Shown piece by piece: positions 37,701 through 49,700 of a stretch of DNA of 64,000 nucleotides (the stretch's first letter is position 1; each line of letters opens with the position of its first letter). The position numbers were made by a program, and so were the translations under genes. Below the pieces are notes generated by a model. It was not told where the DNA came from. It did no database searches and saw nothing but the letters and a program-made list of their open reading frames with translations. The stretch is from Terebella lapidaria (taxonomy: Eukaryota; Annelida; Polychaeta; Terebellida; Terebellidae), in NCBI GenBank assembly GCA_949152475.1, contig OX424555.1, forward strand, positions 60,679,977 through 60,743,976, in the 5' to 3' direction.

Positions 37701-40700
37701 TCAAAACAGCCATTTTGGGGTCAAAAAATGCCCAGATTTGCCTTTGTAGATGAAATGCTTGCAGATAGAGCTCCTGTTTGCATTATGAACATATAGGAAG
37801 ACATATATGGCACAACTAATGATAACCTTGAACTTGACGTCAGATGACCTTGAGTGCCAAATGTCTGACTTGGAATGTGTAAATTGACCTGAGCGGCCTA
37901 AACGATTCCACCTAACATATAGAATATCAAATGCCGCACACATACATGTAATGGTTACATCGAAGTTCATACGGATGACCTTGATTGGTAAATCCCAAGG
38001 TCATATGTTTACACTGCGAACCTTGATTGGTAAATCTCAAGGTCTGTTACCTGCCAATGCTGCCATGGCCAAACCAAAATTGTCCGGTAACCTATCTTAG
38101 CCTTTGGGCTAATTTTTTTTTTTTTTTTTTTTTTTTTCTTCTGCCGTTCGGTTTCCGGATCATAACTCTTGAACGCCTTAATCTATCTTTCCGAAATTTT
38201 CACAGCTCATCCGAAATACTTTGCTCCTAACCCCTATTGTTTTTCGTCGAGACCCGAAATCCAAGATGGCCGCCAGCGGCCATTTTGGAAAAAAATATCG
38301 GGCGATTCCTGTCAATGTCATAATTTGATTCAGGCAATTTCCAGGGGGAAAAAATTTTTTGGGTGTATTTTTTTTTGGACTCAGAATTTTTCCCTCACCT
38401 GCCCCCATGCAGATGTAATACTGTGACTGAGCCATGCTACTGTATTCACTGACTGCAGCCTGCATGTCCAGCATGAGGCTAGGCTCTGCCCTCTCAGCCA
38501 GTGCAGTATATGAGAGCCCTGCTCAGTAATGCCTGTGATAAGGCAATACCCCCCCCCCCTCTCCCTCCCCCACCTCCACTGTCAGCCAGTCTAATCTGCA
38601 TATGAATGTAGCAATGTATCAGTGACTTGTATGCACTGCCCCTCTTCCCCCCCCCCCCCCCCCCCCTTCTCCTGTCCCCTCACCCCAGTTTACTATACTA
38701 ACACCAACAAGTTGGAACAATGCCCTCCTTCCCTTTCTAAAGAAAACAATAGGTGGTTATATAATGATGACCCAAACTGAAGATAACAGCTTTGAAGGTC
38801 TGCCTGGGCCTTGGTTGCCGGTCAATTGTTCATTGTATTCAGTTAAAACAGCACTGTGTTTATCTGGATGAAACTACATGCATTGTTTTGTTTTCTAGCT
38901 GTATTTCACATGCAGTGACCAAATTATCATTGTTTTACTTAGTCAGAACCCAGAATAATTTCCTTTTTGCTTGTATTATGAATGTCTGTCATGTCTGTAC
39001 ATTTAATACCTATTGAGATTAAAACAAATATCTCATGGACATTTGTCTAGTGAGCAACTGCTATAATTTGAACTCTCACTCCCACCTGTGTTCAATAATC
39101 CTGGTATATGTATTATAATAACAGTCAAGTTTCACCATTAGAAAAGAAAAGAAAAATTGGGGGATGCCACAAAGCCTATAGGCTTTTATGTCTAGTTAAT
39201 GAGATGACATCACGAGATACTGTTAATACAAAAATAAATCAATTGATCATAGCTTATCAATCATCTTTTAAAATCAATGATTTGTTGGTTGAGTCATGTT
39301 TCAATTGCTCGATTATTTTGTGCATGATAGGTTACTAGTAATTGGAATCGTACACAAATGATCAAAGCAAAACTCGCCAGTCGAGTTCGTAATGCAGCAA
39401 TCTGAATCACATCATCACGTTTGTCACAAAATGACAGTTCTCATCATAATGGACGGCACATCTTTCCTGTAGGGGCCTACTGCATGCTTCAAGAGCGCCA
39501 TCTGTTGAATGTCACGTATGATCAGATAGGCCTGTTGTTGCTACACCACTATTATTGGTTGCATGGGAATCGTGATGTGGCATTCTGAGCTGTGACATTG
39601 TTTAGACAATTGTTTAGACAATTAACAAGACATATAGCATGTCTACTGATGGAGATCAAAAATAAACCGATGGGTAAATACTAATTAGGTCTATTATTGA
39701 CCACAGTAAATTTAATTAAGATATAAAACATTTATTATTGGGCACAATAATGTAAAGGTTCTGTCCACTACATATTTCATGACTGTAACCGAATCGGTTA
39801 ACATTAACTTTACTAGTTGTGTCTACTAGGGCCTATTGACCACAATAAAAAATAGTTAGGACATGAAACATTGACTATTAGGTTCAAGATAAAGGTTCTG
39901 GTAAATATTAATTTGATGCTTGTAGTAGTTATGGTCATAATATGAAAATAAGTTAACATCGATTTTTGCTAGTTGAATCTATTAATAGTTGGGGGGGGGT
40001 TGTGACTTTTGGGGGGGGGGGGGTGATAGGGCTACGGGAGATACACTCCAGCAGTCGTCAGTCACTGGAGAACATCTAGTTTGGAAGATGGGACTAGATG
40101 GAATGAGTACCTTAATAATGGTATCAATCAATTTATATTAGGCCAAATCAACAATAAGCAAATGATTGGCCAGTACAATATCATGGGCTACAGTTACAAT
40201 ATGGCCACAACATATATGTACCGAATAGGATACGAATAGGTTTTGAACTAGTTCTGTGCAAACATTTTCAAAGCTCTTCCTATGAGGCCAGTGGCCCTTG
40301 TATGTTTACTCACGTACACCATAGAGAAGGCCTGTGTTTTGTGAAACTAGGTTGTGTTTGATAAATTGCAAGAGACTCCCAAGAGTTTTAGTGTTGTGGT
40401 ACATTGGTACCCAACTGAACCATGTAATATTTCAAGTTGAAACTTTGATAAAAAACAAAACTACACTGAAATTAATTGGATTTCAATTGAACATCAGCAG
40501 CCTGAGAAGGACGATGTTGTTTGCTGTACACATCAGTCTGGTTAAGAAGCTGCCAGATTGAAAGCGCCTTTGTTAATCCTGTGGGAAGTTGTTTGGGATC
40601 ATGTGATGGTCCGATCCATGACTTCCCCATGGGAAGCATTGGTACATTTGTACACTTATATATGTTTACTGCAGTACACCATATACTAGTAGAAGGTCTG

Positions 40701-43700
40701 TGTTTTGTGAAACTAGGTAAAATTTTAAGAGTGTTCTAGTGTTGTGACGGTGACATTGTACATATGGTACCCAACTGAACCATGTAATATTTCAAGTTGG
40801 AACTTTGATCAAAAACAAAACTACAATAAAACAATTGGATTCCAATCGAACATCAGCAGCCTGAGAAGGACGATGTTGTTTGCTGTACACATTAGTCTGG
40901 TTAAGAAGCTGCCAGATTGAAAGCGCCTTTGTTAATCCTGTGGGAAGTTGTTTGGGATCATGTGATGGTCCGATCCATGACTTCCCCATGGGAAGCATTG
41001 GTACATTTTGTACAGTACTGAATAAACACCATTGTATTCAATACACATCACTATGATATTAATGATTTTCCCTCTTATTGTTTATAGGTGATCCGGACGG
41101 CCTCAGCAGGGACGGGATCCAGCATGAGTGGGGTAGCGAGGGGCAGTATGGGCTCCAAGGAGTTCAACTATGTCATGCGAGTGCTCGGGCCGGCAGTCTG
41201 TCGTGCTCCAGGGGTATTCACGCAGGTCGGCAAAAACATACTCCGAATCACACTGCCACCTTCCGCCAAAAGAGGTCAGTGTACATTTAAAGAACGAATC
41301 TTCAGCTGTAATTACCAATACTTATCCAAACATATCTTGATAGTTGAACATTTAAACTTCCATGATCATGGAATACAGATCTAAATCTTAGATCTAAAAC
41401 AGTTACCTCACAACAAAATATATGTCTTTGCTGGGATCTAGCAAGTACAACCAGTCATGATATTACAGATGAGGATGACGCACGTCTGACCAATCCCAGC
41501 ACGCCCCAGCTGTTGGAGTGTGTGCCCAGCAAACAGCTGTCCATCCCAGCTGTACCAGCAGGTGTCAGGGACGTCATCTCCGAGCTTCTCAATGTCCTAG
41601 CCAACAAACACAGCTACAAGGATGAAGGTAGTGCAAACCTATGTTAGTGCACATGTATACGATTGATGTCTTTGAACAAAATCAAATGAACTGATGTGTT
41701 TTCAAAGCCATTACAAGTTGTAGGACAGCTAATAACACTGAAATTGTGTTAGACCAGTATTACTTTTGAACAAGAACGATATACTTTTCGTGGTTCAGCG
41801 GTGACGGTGGCCAACTCTGAGGGTCAAGTGGACAACCGGAGCCTGACGGAGGCGGTGCAGGATGTCGTCAACACGGTGATGGGGGAGATCAGTCAGCGGC
41901 AACCAGGCCCGGGTCAGGAGACTAACCCAGTCTTTCAGCGTATCCAGGAGGCCAGTGAAAGTCTGGTGGGTATATGGCTTGGGATGGAGATTAATTCAAT
42001 AGAGTTTGTTTGATTTGACTGCTAAAAAAATTAGTGGACATTTTCATAATGAACCAAAACAGTCGTCTACATGTAGTAGGATTGAGTGGATAATGTTTCA
42101 GCTGATTTCTTGAGTTCTTGTATTTATTGGGGCTTTTATTCACACATTTCTATTTGGATTAGTGGCAAACTGGTTAATTTTTTCCAGCCACCATCGGAGG
42201 AGAATTCACAAGGCCCCAGTTCTAACAACTTGGAGACTGAGAACTCATCCAAAAAAGAGGAACTGACTGCAGAAGAGAAAGAAGCCAAGGAAGCCAAGGC
42301 AAAAGAAGAAACTAAAAAGAAGCAGCCATTGTTCTCCAAGTCTGTGGTTATGAGGTTGTTAGCTGAACTTGTTCGCTCCTATGCTGGGTGTGCCATGCTG
42401 ATAACACAGCATCAATACCATGCAGGCCAAACAGAACTAGTCTCTGAGGTTAGTGGGAGTATATTCTCAAGTTCAAAATGTTGATATCTTTCCTTGACGA
42501 GATGTTTGGCAAGTTGTTGTTCGGAAATATACTGAATGTACAAATATTTATGTCCACACTTTGACCTCTATAATAAACACTTTGGGTAATCTTCTCATAA
42601 GATTCATATCTTTCAATTCCAAATGCGTAAAATACTTCTAAACTATTCTGCAGGACTGCAGCATGCTGGGGTTTGTGTTGGACCATCTGCTGCCCCAGGT
42701 TCAGGACGCTGGAGACAAGGACTGCCCTGCATTATCCCGGGTGCTCGTTGCCAGTCTGGCCGCCTGTAACCACAGCCCCGAGGCACAGACCTCTCTCGCC
42801 ACCGAGATCAAGGCTGCCCTCCAGCGGGCCCTCGCCATGCCAGAGAGCGCAGAGAAACACACGCGGATCCAAGCCATGACGGGAATCATCAGCACAGTCA
42901 TTGAAGCCTGTCCAGTGCCTGGCCACGTCCAGAACCAAATGTTCAGAGGCCAACAGCAAACAGGCAACATGAACAACATGGTCAAGATCATGCTGAAGAA
43001 GGGACTTGTCACTGACTTGGCCAGGATAACCCACAGCTTAGACTTATCAAGCCCCAACATGGCGAATACTGTGAATGCGGCTCTCAAGCCCTTGGAGACG
43101 CTGTCAAGGATAGTGAACCAGCCACAGACTGTCAACACCAAGCAGGGTGGCAAGAAAGGTGCTGGAAACTTGGCGGTGTCGGGAACTAGTGTCATCACTG
43201 CGGGGGTCACTTCTGGCAACCATTCACAGCAGGGCGGCAATGAGAACAGTGCTCCTCCAGGTTTGTGCTTCAATCACCTCTCGAGTTAGCATAAGTTTAG
43301 TGTTGTATTTGTAAAATAAAACAGGACGCTGCTGAACACTGAGTATCCCTTTGGGACTACATATACTTGCAGAAGTTCAAGGAAATGCCATTGTCATCGC
43401 ACAAGCACCACCCACTCAGGCAGGTGAGGCTCTGCACATCGAGGATGTGACGGACAGTCATAGTCAGGACGAGGGCTTGGAGGAAACGGAGCCATCCAGC
43501 ACTGTTGAACCAGTGTCTGCCATGACTTTGCAAGAGATGGCTGTGAGTTAGCTTTATACACAATATGCCACATCTGTAAATAGTTGTAGCCTCACATGAA
43601 CTTACAGACATGTTTAGCATTACAGGTAAATTTTCCAGTGACACCTAGATGTGTGAAATATTCAGTTAAGTGTTGTGTTGTGTTTTGGTGAAAATTTTGA

Positions 43701-46700
43701 TTTTGTGATAAGTTTGCACATTTTCTTGATCCTACATTTTCCACTGCACCTTTTCTGTTGGTTTCTCTTTGTTTGCACGTTGCTTTAACACTTGCATTCA
43801 TAGGATGATTTGGATGATGTTCTCGATGAATTGTTGCAGAGGCGAGACTCCGAGAACGCTGAGGAACAAGTTCTCGGAGAAATCATAATGGACACTGGTA
43901 TGTCGGAAATAAAAACTGTCAAGCAACACATGTAGCTTGCTACCACTCATACAGTGTCATTCATACAGATTCGAGAAAATTGGAACTTATGTGATTTTAT
44001 TCTCGCAGCAGAGCACGCGAGACATGGCAGTGACCATGACGATGTGGTGGAGGTCATCAATGTGGAAGTGGAAACTGAAGAAATGGATCATCACGACTCA
44101 GCGATGATGACTCAAGACATATCAGACACGACAGACGAGGAGGATCATGCCGATCAAGGTACATCCTGACGCAGAAATAATAGTCAACTGACCTTACAGT
44201 TACTCTCAGTTGCATGTGAAGTTATGATGTGATGTTTTGTTTCTACAGATGACCACGACCATGAAGAAGAGAATGCTTCAGAGGGCGAGGATGATCATGA
44301 TGAGGATGATGAAGATGAGGATGAAGATGAGGATGATGAAGATGATGCAGCAGAAGATGATGAAGATGATGTGAGGAATTTATAGAACAGTTTTAACAAA
44401 CTTGCCCCATGTATCGCTCAGTAATAAATGTAAAAATTGTTGTACCCCTCAATTGTCTTTTCAGGGGTCAGACTCTGAGATGGATGGGGATGATGATGAA
44501 TTCCATGATGTGGATGATGATTTCTATCGACTAAATGAAGATGATGATTTCTTCGTTCATTTGGAAGAAATGTTGCCACCAGGTACACGAACGATAAATC
44601 TTTATGATATGTCCTGTTTCCAAAACTTGAATGAATGGCTGAAATAATGTATTCGATGCTTCTCAATAGTCGTGTCTATAGCCCATGTCCATGTTTTTTC
44701 AGGTCATGTGAGGGCCTGTCAGTTGCCCATAGCAGTGCATGACACTGAACATGGTAATGAATTCACAGGTCTGTGATGGTGGCTTCCAGATCTTGTGCAA
44801 TCTTTAATGCCTAAGTTTCCCCAGATGAAATTCGCCGTCCATGCAGTTATTATGTTGTACAGTACTCTACATCGTTCCAGGTCCGTCAGTGCCTCCAGCT
44901 CCAAGCAATGTCAGCGCGGCTCACCCACTGCTAGTGCGACACCCAGAGCCCCACGCCATGTCGGGCTCGATGGCGGCAAGAATACACCGCGCCGGGCGGC
45001 CACAGAGAGGGACATACAGGTACAACCCCAACACCCAGACTCTCCACGTGCACTACAACAGCACAGGCAACCGGCCGCCAAACCCTCCTGCCATCTTACA
45101 GAGGTATGTCCTCATTGGTATTCATGAGTGAAATTGTCAACAACATTGTGGCTGGTTTTTCTCCTGCTATGCATGATATGTTTGCTAGCAGGATTATTCC
45201 CCAGCCAAAAGTAATCTTTGGTTTGGAAATTATAAAATTGTGTACGCTTCAAGTGCTACACTTTGATTTCTGACCAGTACATGTTTGTTCCTCACTGCTG
45301 ATACACATGTACGACACATTTTGACCGATTCATCTGGTGGTATACATGTCACAATATACATGGAATCTTTACCTTACAGGCTTCTGGGATCCAGTGCAGC
45401 GAGTGATGTGTTACAACTCACTAACAACCTGACGAGTGCCAGTCAGGGCAGGTTCAACCTCATACACAGTGACGAGCTGAGGTTCTTCTCAAGAGGTGGC
45501 GATGATGACCAGTTTGAAGAACTCTTCCAGGTATGATGTGTTGCTTACCTAAGCCTACTTTCAACACAACATTAACCCGACAATCTGACATATCATTCTA
45601 CATGTGTAGACATTGTCATGGGATGTATTCACTGTTCACAGGATCCTTTGTTTGACAACGATGGCTCTAACTCGGGAGTGTTATCAAGTGTGCCCTCGGC
45701 TCTCCAGCGGTGGACGGAAGAGGCTCGTGTACTTGACGGGGACAGCATGCATGCTGCTATAACAGGTATTACAAACATAGACTCTGCTTTTCTGCGCTAT
45801 ATGTGGGCTATGTGGTACAGTGGTCCCCCTCAGATAAGACCCCCCCCCCCCCTCCCTTCCCTTTATGAAGACTTTCTCCTCTTTAATGACTTTTTCCTAT
45901 GATGCTAGGATGACTTTAACATGTAAATGAATCTCTCTAATAAGATTCCCCCTTAGATGAGACCTCAATTTTGTGGCACAAGGGTAGGTCTTATTTTAGG
46001 GGGACCACTGTATATATGTAAATGCGCTCGAATATGAAAATCATACATGTAAAGTGTTGGAATTTGGATACGCCTAAACAAAAGACCAGTGCAGGTGTGT
46101 GTACTTGTATATATTCCTCATGGTCACCTTGTAACAAGTCTATTTTTTTTCAAAAATCTTGCAATAACTCTATTGGACTTTTCTACATAACACTTCCTCT
46201 CGTGACAGTACTGAAGCCGGAGATCAATCAGGAGCTGGAGCGACACCGGGACAAGATGCTGGCTGAACGGCGTGAGCAGAGAAAGAAAACGGCGGAGGAG
46301 GAGGCGGCCCGCAAGGAGAAGGAGCGGGAAAAGCGGCAGGAGAGCAGCGAGGCCAAGGCCATGGACCAGGGCGAGTCCTCGGCCACTGTCGACAGCACAG
46401 AGGGAACAGCTGCAGACGACGAGGATGAGGCCAACAAAACCATTGAGTGGCAGGTCAGCAGTGCCTTGTGTGTGCAGAAGTCAGGGTTTTGAAAGAGCTG
46501 ATATTTGGTCACTTGATGAAAGTTTTCATGTAGTAGTCATCCAGATGCCATGTCCTTTCCAGGTGTGGCGAGAGAATGCTGCGTCTTCAACATCCTCCGA
46601 GTCACAACCTGGGTCGTCAGCGTCTAATGCGTCAGCCCCCCTGGCAGTGAGCACAACACCGGTCCAGGAAACAGCAAGCACGGAGATCACACCTGCTGGA

Positions 46701-49700
46701 GGGTCGCCCAGTATTGCAGAGATGGCTGTCGCAGACACAGCCGAGATACAGACTAACAGTGTGCAAACACCAGCAGACGGGTCCACCACAGGTACAAGTG
46801 CTACATGTATATCCACTGTTCTTGAGGATTGTATTGTCCTCGCGTCTTAAATATTGTGAACTATATGGTCATACCAAGACATTCATGTTTGCTAACAAAT
46901 AGAACCAACAAACTGATTGCTAACAAAATTTTTATGTGTTTAGCAGGCAATGTACCGGAATCGGCTCCACCGACATCGGAGATACCGCCTCCAATGGAAG
47001 CTCCACCTCCTCCAGTTCAGGATCTCAGCTCTTCTTCATCTCTCACTTACCCTGCCGCTCAGTCCAACTCCCCAGATGTCAGAGCTCCTCTCCAGGCTGT
47101 TGACATGGTGCCCCAGACCCCAGCAGTGTCTGACCCTGTGGGCTCTCGGGTTCAGGCCCCTGCCCCACTGGACACACCCATGATCCCAGCAGGAGCCATG
47201 CAGCTTTCCATGGAGACACCTGCTCAACCTCTTCCAATGGTCACTCCCTCAGCACCAATGGGGAGCAGGTATGTTCAGACTATATAGGAAAACCATTTTG
47301 CGTTGGATTGCAAAAAACGATGGTCTGTCATTGATGTAATGTTGTATGATGGAACTTATAGGAGAAACAGTGATCCTGGTTTGGGTTGCTGTTGTCATAG
47401 TGACTGACCTGAGTTCTTTAATCCTTCACTCTAGGTTTATGAGGTCACACCCAGAGTCTCCCTTAGATATGCCAACGCCAATGGTCTCCAGCACGGCTTC
47501 CCATGTGCCATCAGACCCTAACTCAGAGCGTCTCCTGTCCGACTTGGCACGGATCAACGAAGTGGCAGAAATGCTGGAGTATCCCGCCTCTGGGTATGAC
47601 TTATCGTGTTTGGTCTCCTGATATGAAATGTGACATGATGCAAGCTTAATCCATTCTCTGAGTGCATGTCCTGCTCCTGATACCTCCCGCCTCGGTGGTG
47701 TGATGAGTTGCTGTTCTCTTCTCAGAGCAGTCAAGGTTTTCTTGACTGTGACTGTGGAGGGTCCAGTTCTCTGGTCGTGTCAGGGATCGGACTCTCTCCT
47801 TGTGTCAACCTCGTGGTGACCAGGGCGAGCTTGGACGATTGTTATCTGTCTGATCACATTTCAGCTGTACAAGACATTAAAAAATGTTCATCAAAAGCAC
47901 TTAAATGTTAGTAATGACCATAAAAATCCAAAAGCATGTATTTATGTCCACACTTTGACCTCTATAATAAACACTTTGGGTAATCTTACCTGGCTTTCAA
48001 ATAAGAGGGTAATCATGCCATTAAGAATTTTTTAATGGCAAACTCTCTAAAACTGGTCGTTCTATGCCCCTCAGATCTCAGTCGTTCATAACGGTTTCTT
48101 GACGAAACCGGACTGAGTCAGTGGTCACTTTGAGACATTTCTTGACGAAACTGTTCCACCGGAACCGCCATTACCTTTGTCCCTGGTTTTCGCGCCAGTT
48201 CAAAGGATCTTACTTCTAGGCTTTCTTTAGGAGTTTATCATCGTTTCCTTGGATTACGATCGTTTTCCTACGGATTTTCTTCACTATTTTAGCGTACATT
48301 GTACAGCTACAGTAGTTTAGAGTACTTTTAGTCTAGTTTTTTGTGAGGAGGTGGTAAAATCCTCATAGGATAGTTAGCTTCCTCCATTATCGCCCGTTGC
48401 TTTGTTCATGTTGGAATTTTCCAGATGAAGTGCGTCGGGTGTAAACAGTTTCTTCCGAAGTGGGAGCTGCACCATAATTGTTGGGCGTGTCGCTCCCTGT
48501 GTCGACCTACGGCCTGTTGTGGGATGTGTGCGTCATGGTCGGTAGATGACTGGTCTGACTACTTGCGTGGTCTTCGCGCGGTGCAACAGGACAGGTTGGC
48601 TAAGCCCCTCCCTCCCGCTCCCAGCCCCTCTGCTAGTTCAAGCAGCAAGTCTCGATACAAGCAGGCCGCGCAGAAGCGGGAAGAGCAGGATGTACTTTTG
48701 CTTCGTCTTATCTCTGCTGTAAGTTCTGACTTGTCATTGTCTTTCAGCGATCCCCGGTTCCCGGGAACCGGTCCGCCGGTTCCCGGGAACCAGTACTATG
48801 CCTTTAGTACCACGAGTTCTTCGTGCCTAGCCTTGTGCTTGGCTTCGGTTAGCTCTTACCCAGTTCCGCCATTGGAGACCCGGGCGAGGGGCCGAGACAT
48901 GCCCATTGACCCCGGTTATCCGGCATTGAGCTCCGTTCAGAGGCGTCTCACGGTGTCCACTACCCGTGAGTTCAACTCTGTTAACGTCTCAATTTGTGGA
49001 CTGTGGACCGTCGGCGCCGGGGGGTCGCAAGCCCCCCCGGGCCGCACTGTTCACGCGGGTTTGGCCCTCGGAGGGCAGGCGTCCGTGGCTACGGCTGCGG
49101 GGCCTGCGCCTGCCAAGGTTTCTGGGCCTTGTGTCCCGGTTCCCGGGAGCCGTGCTGCGGCTCCTAGGGACCTAGGGTCGGGTCCCGGGACCCGGGTCTC
49201 GGCTCCCGGGAGCCGGGATTCGGTTCCCGGGAGCCGGGCCTCGGTTCCTGAGAGCCAGTTTTCGGCCTTCCTTTCGCCTCGGATTTTTACCGCGGGGTTT
49301 GGATGCCGTGGCCCGCCTCCTGTTCGGAGCTCTGTGCCGGATGCGCCCGTGTATCCGTTATCTCCTCGGGTTTTAGTTAACCGGCCTCCGGTGTGCATGG
49401 CACCAAGGAGTCGTGTTGCTACTTCTCAGTCTATGCTACGTAAGAAGTTGGTGACTTTCGATTCTAATGTGGTTTATTTTCCACAGGTCGCAGAGGATTT
49501 CGAGGGGGGCGAGGTCCCGCCTGTCCCTCTCCAGCCGGCTGTTTCGTCCGTCACGGATTCTGTTCCCCGGTCGGACTCGGTAGCTCAGGCGTCTCCAGCT
49601 CCACCGTCTGTTTCGGCTTCTGCCTCTGGCTCGCCGGTGTCTACGGCATTCAAGACTCCGTTGTCCACGATACCGGGAGTTTCCTCTCATTTCCTTTCCC

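Larger units (their letters stand above)
40298..41010 (+). repeat. Tandem duplication of about 360 bp carrying HA-A copies 4 and 5
   Basis: The blocks 40298-40650 and about 40662-41010 share the 'tatgtttact' start, 'cctgtgttttgtgaaactaggt', 'ggtacccaactgaaccatg' and the whole snoRNA-like body. The duplication therefore includes about 200 bp of intron upstream of each RNA. Confidence 0.7.
35449..41087 (+). other. HUWE1 intron 42, repeat-rich
   Basis: A 5.6-kb intron. It holds HA-A snoRNA copy 3 near its start, R element copy 3 (36576-38093) with a CCGT microsatellite, poly-T and poly-C runs (38110-38140, 38555-38670), AT-rich unique sequence to about 40.25 kb, then a duplicated block with HA-A copies 4 and 5. 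No coding exon of HUWE1 is missing here, as the phases of exons 42 and 43 match. Confidence 0.7.

Noticed and set aside
35694-40285. AGGAAGAGC near 35694 and GCTCTTCCT near 40271 as ends of one large element
   Set aside because: The motif near 35694 is itself a small palindrome and the interior is a patchwork of other repeats; no target duplication was found.
44249-44582. GAT/GAA runs as a microsatellite expansion
   Set aside because: They sit in phase within exons 51-52 and encode the acidic region also found in human HUWE1.
47594-47938. U17-like or other RNA in the unique part of intron 60
   Set aside because: No H/ACA hinge or tail and no C/D boxes at sensible spacing.
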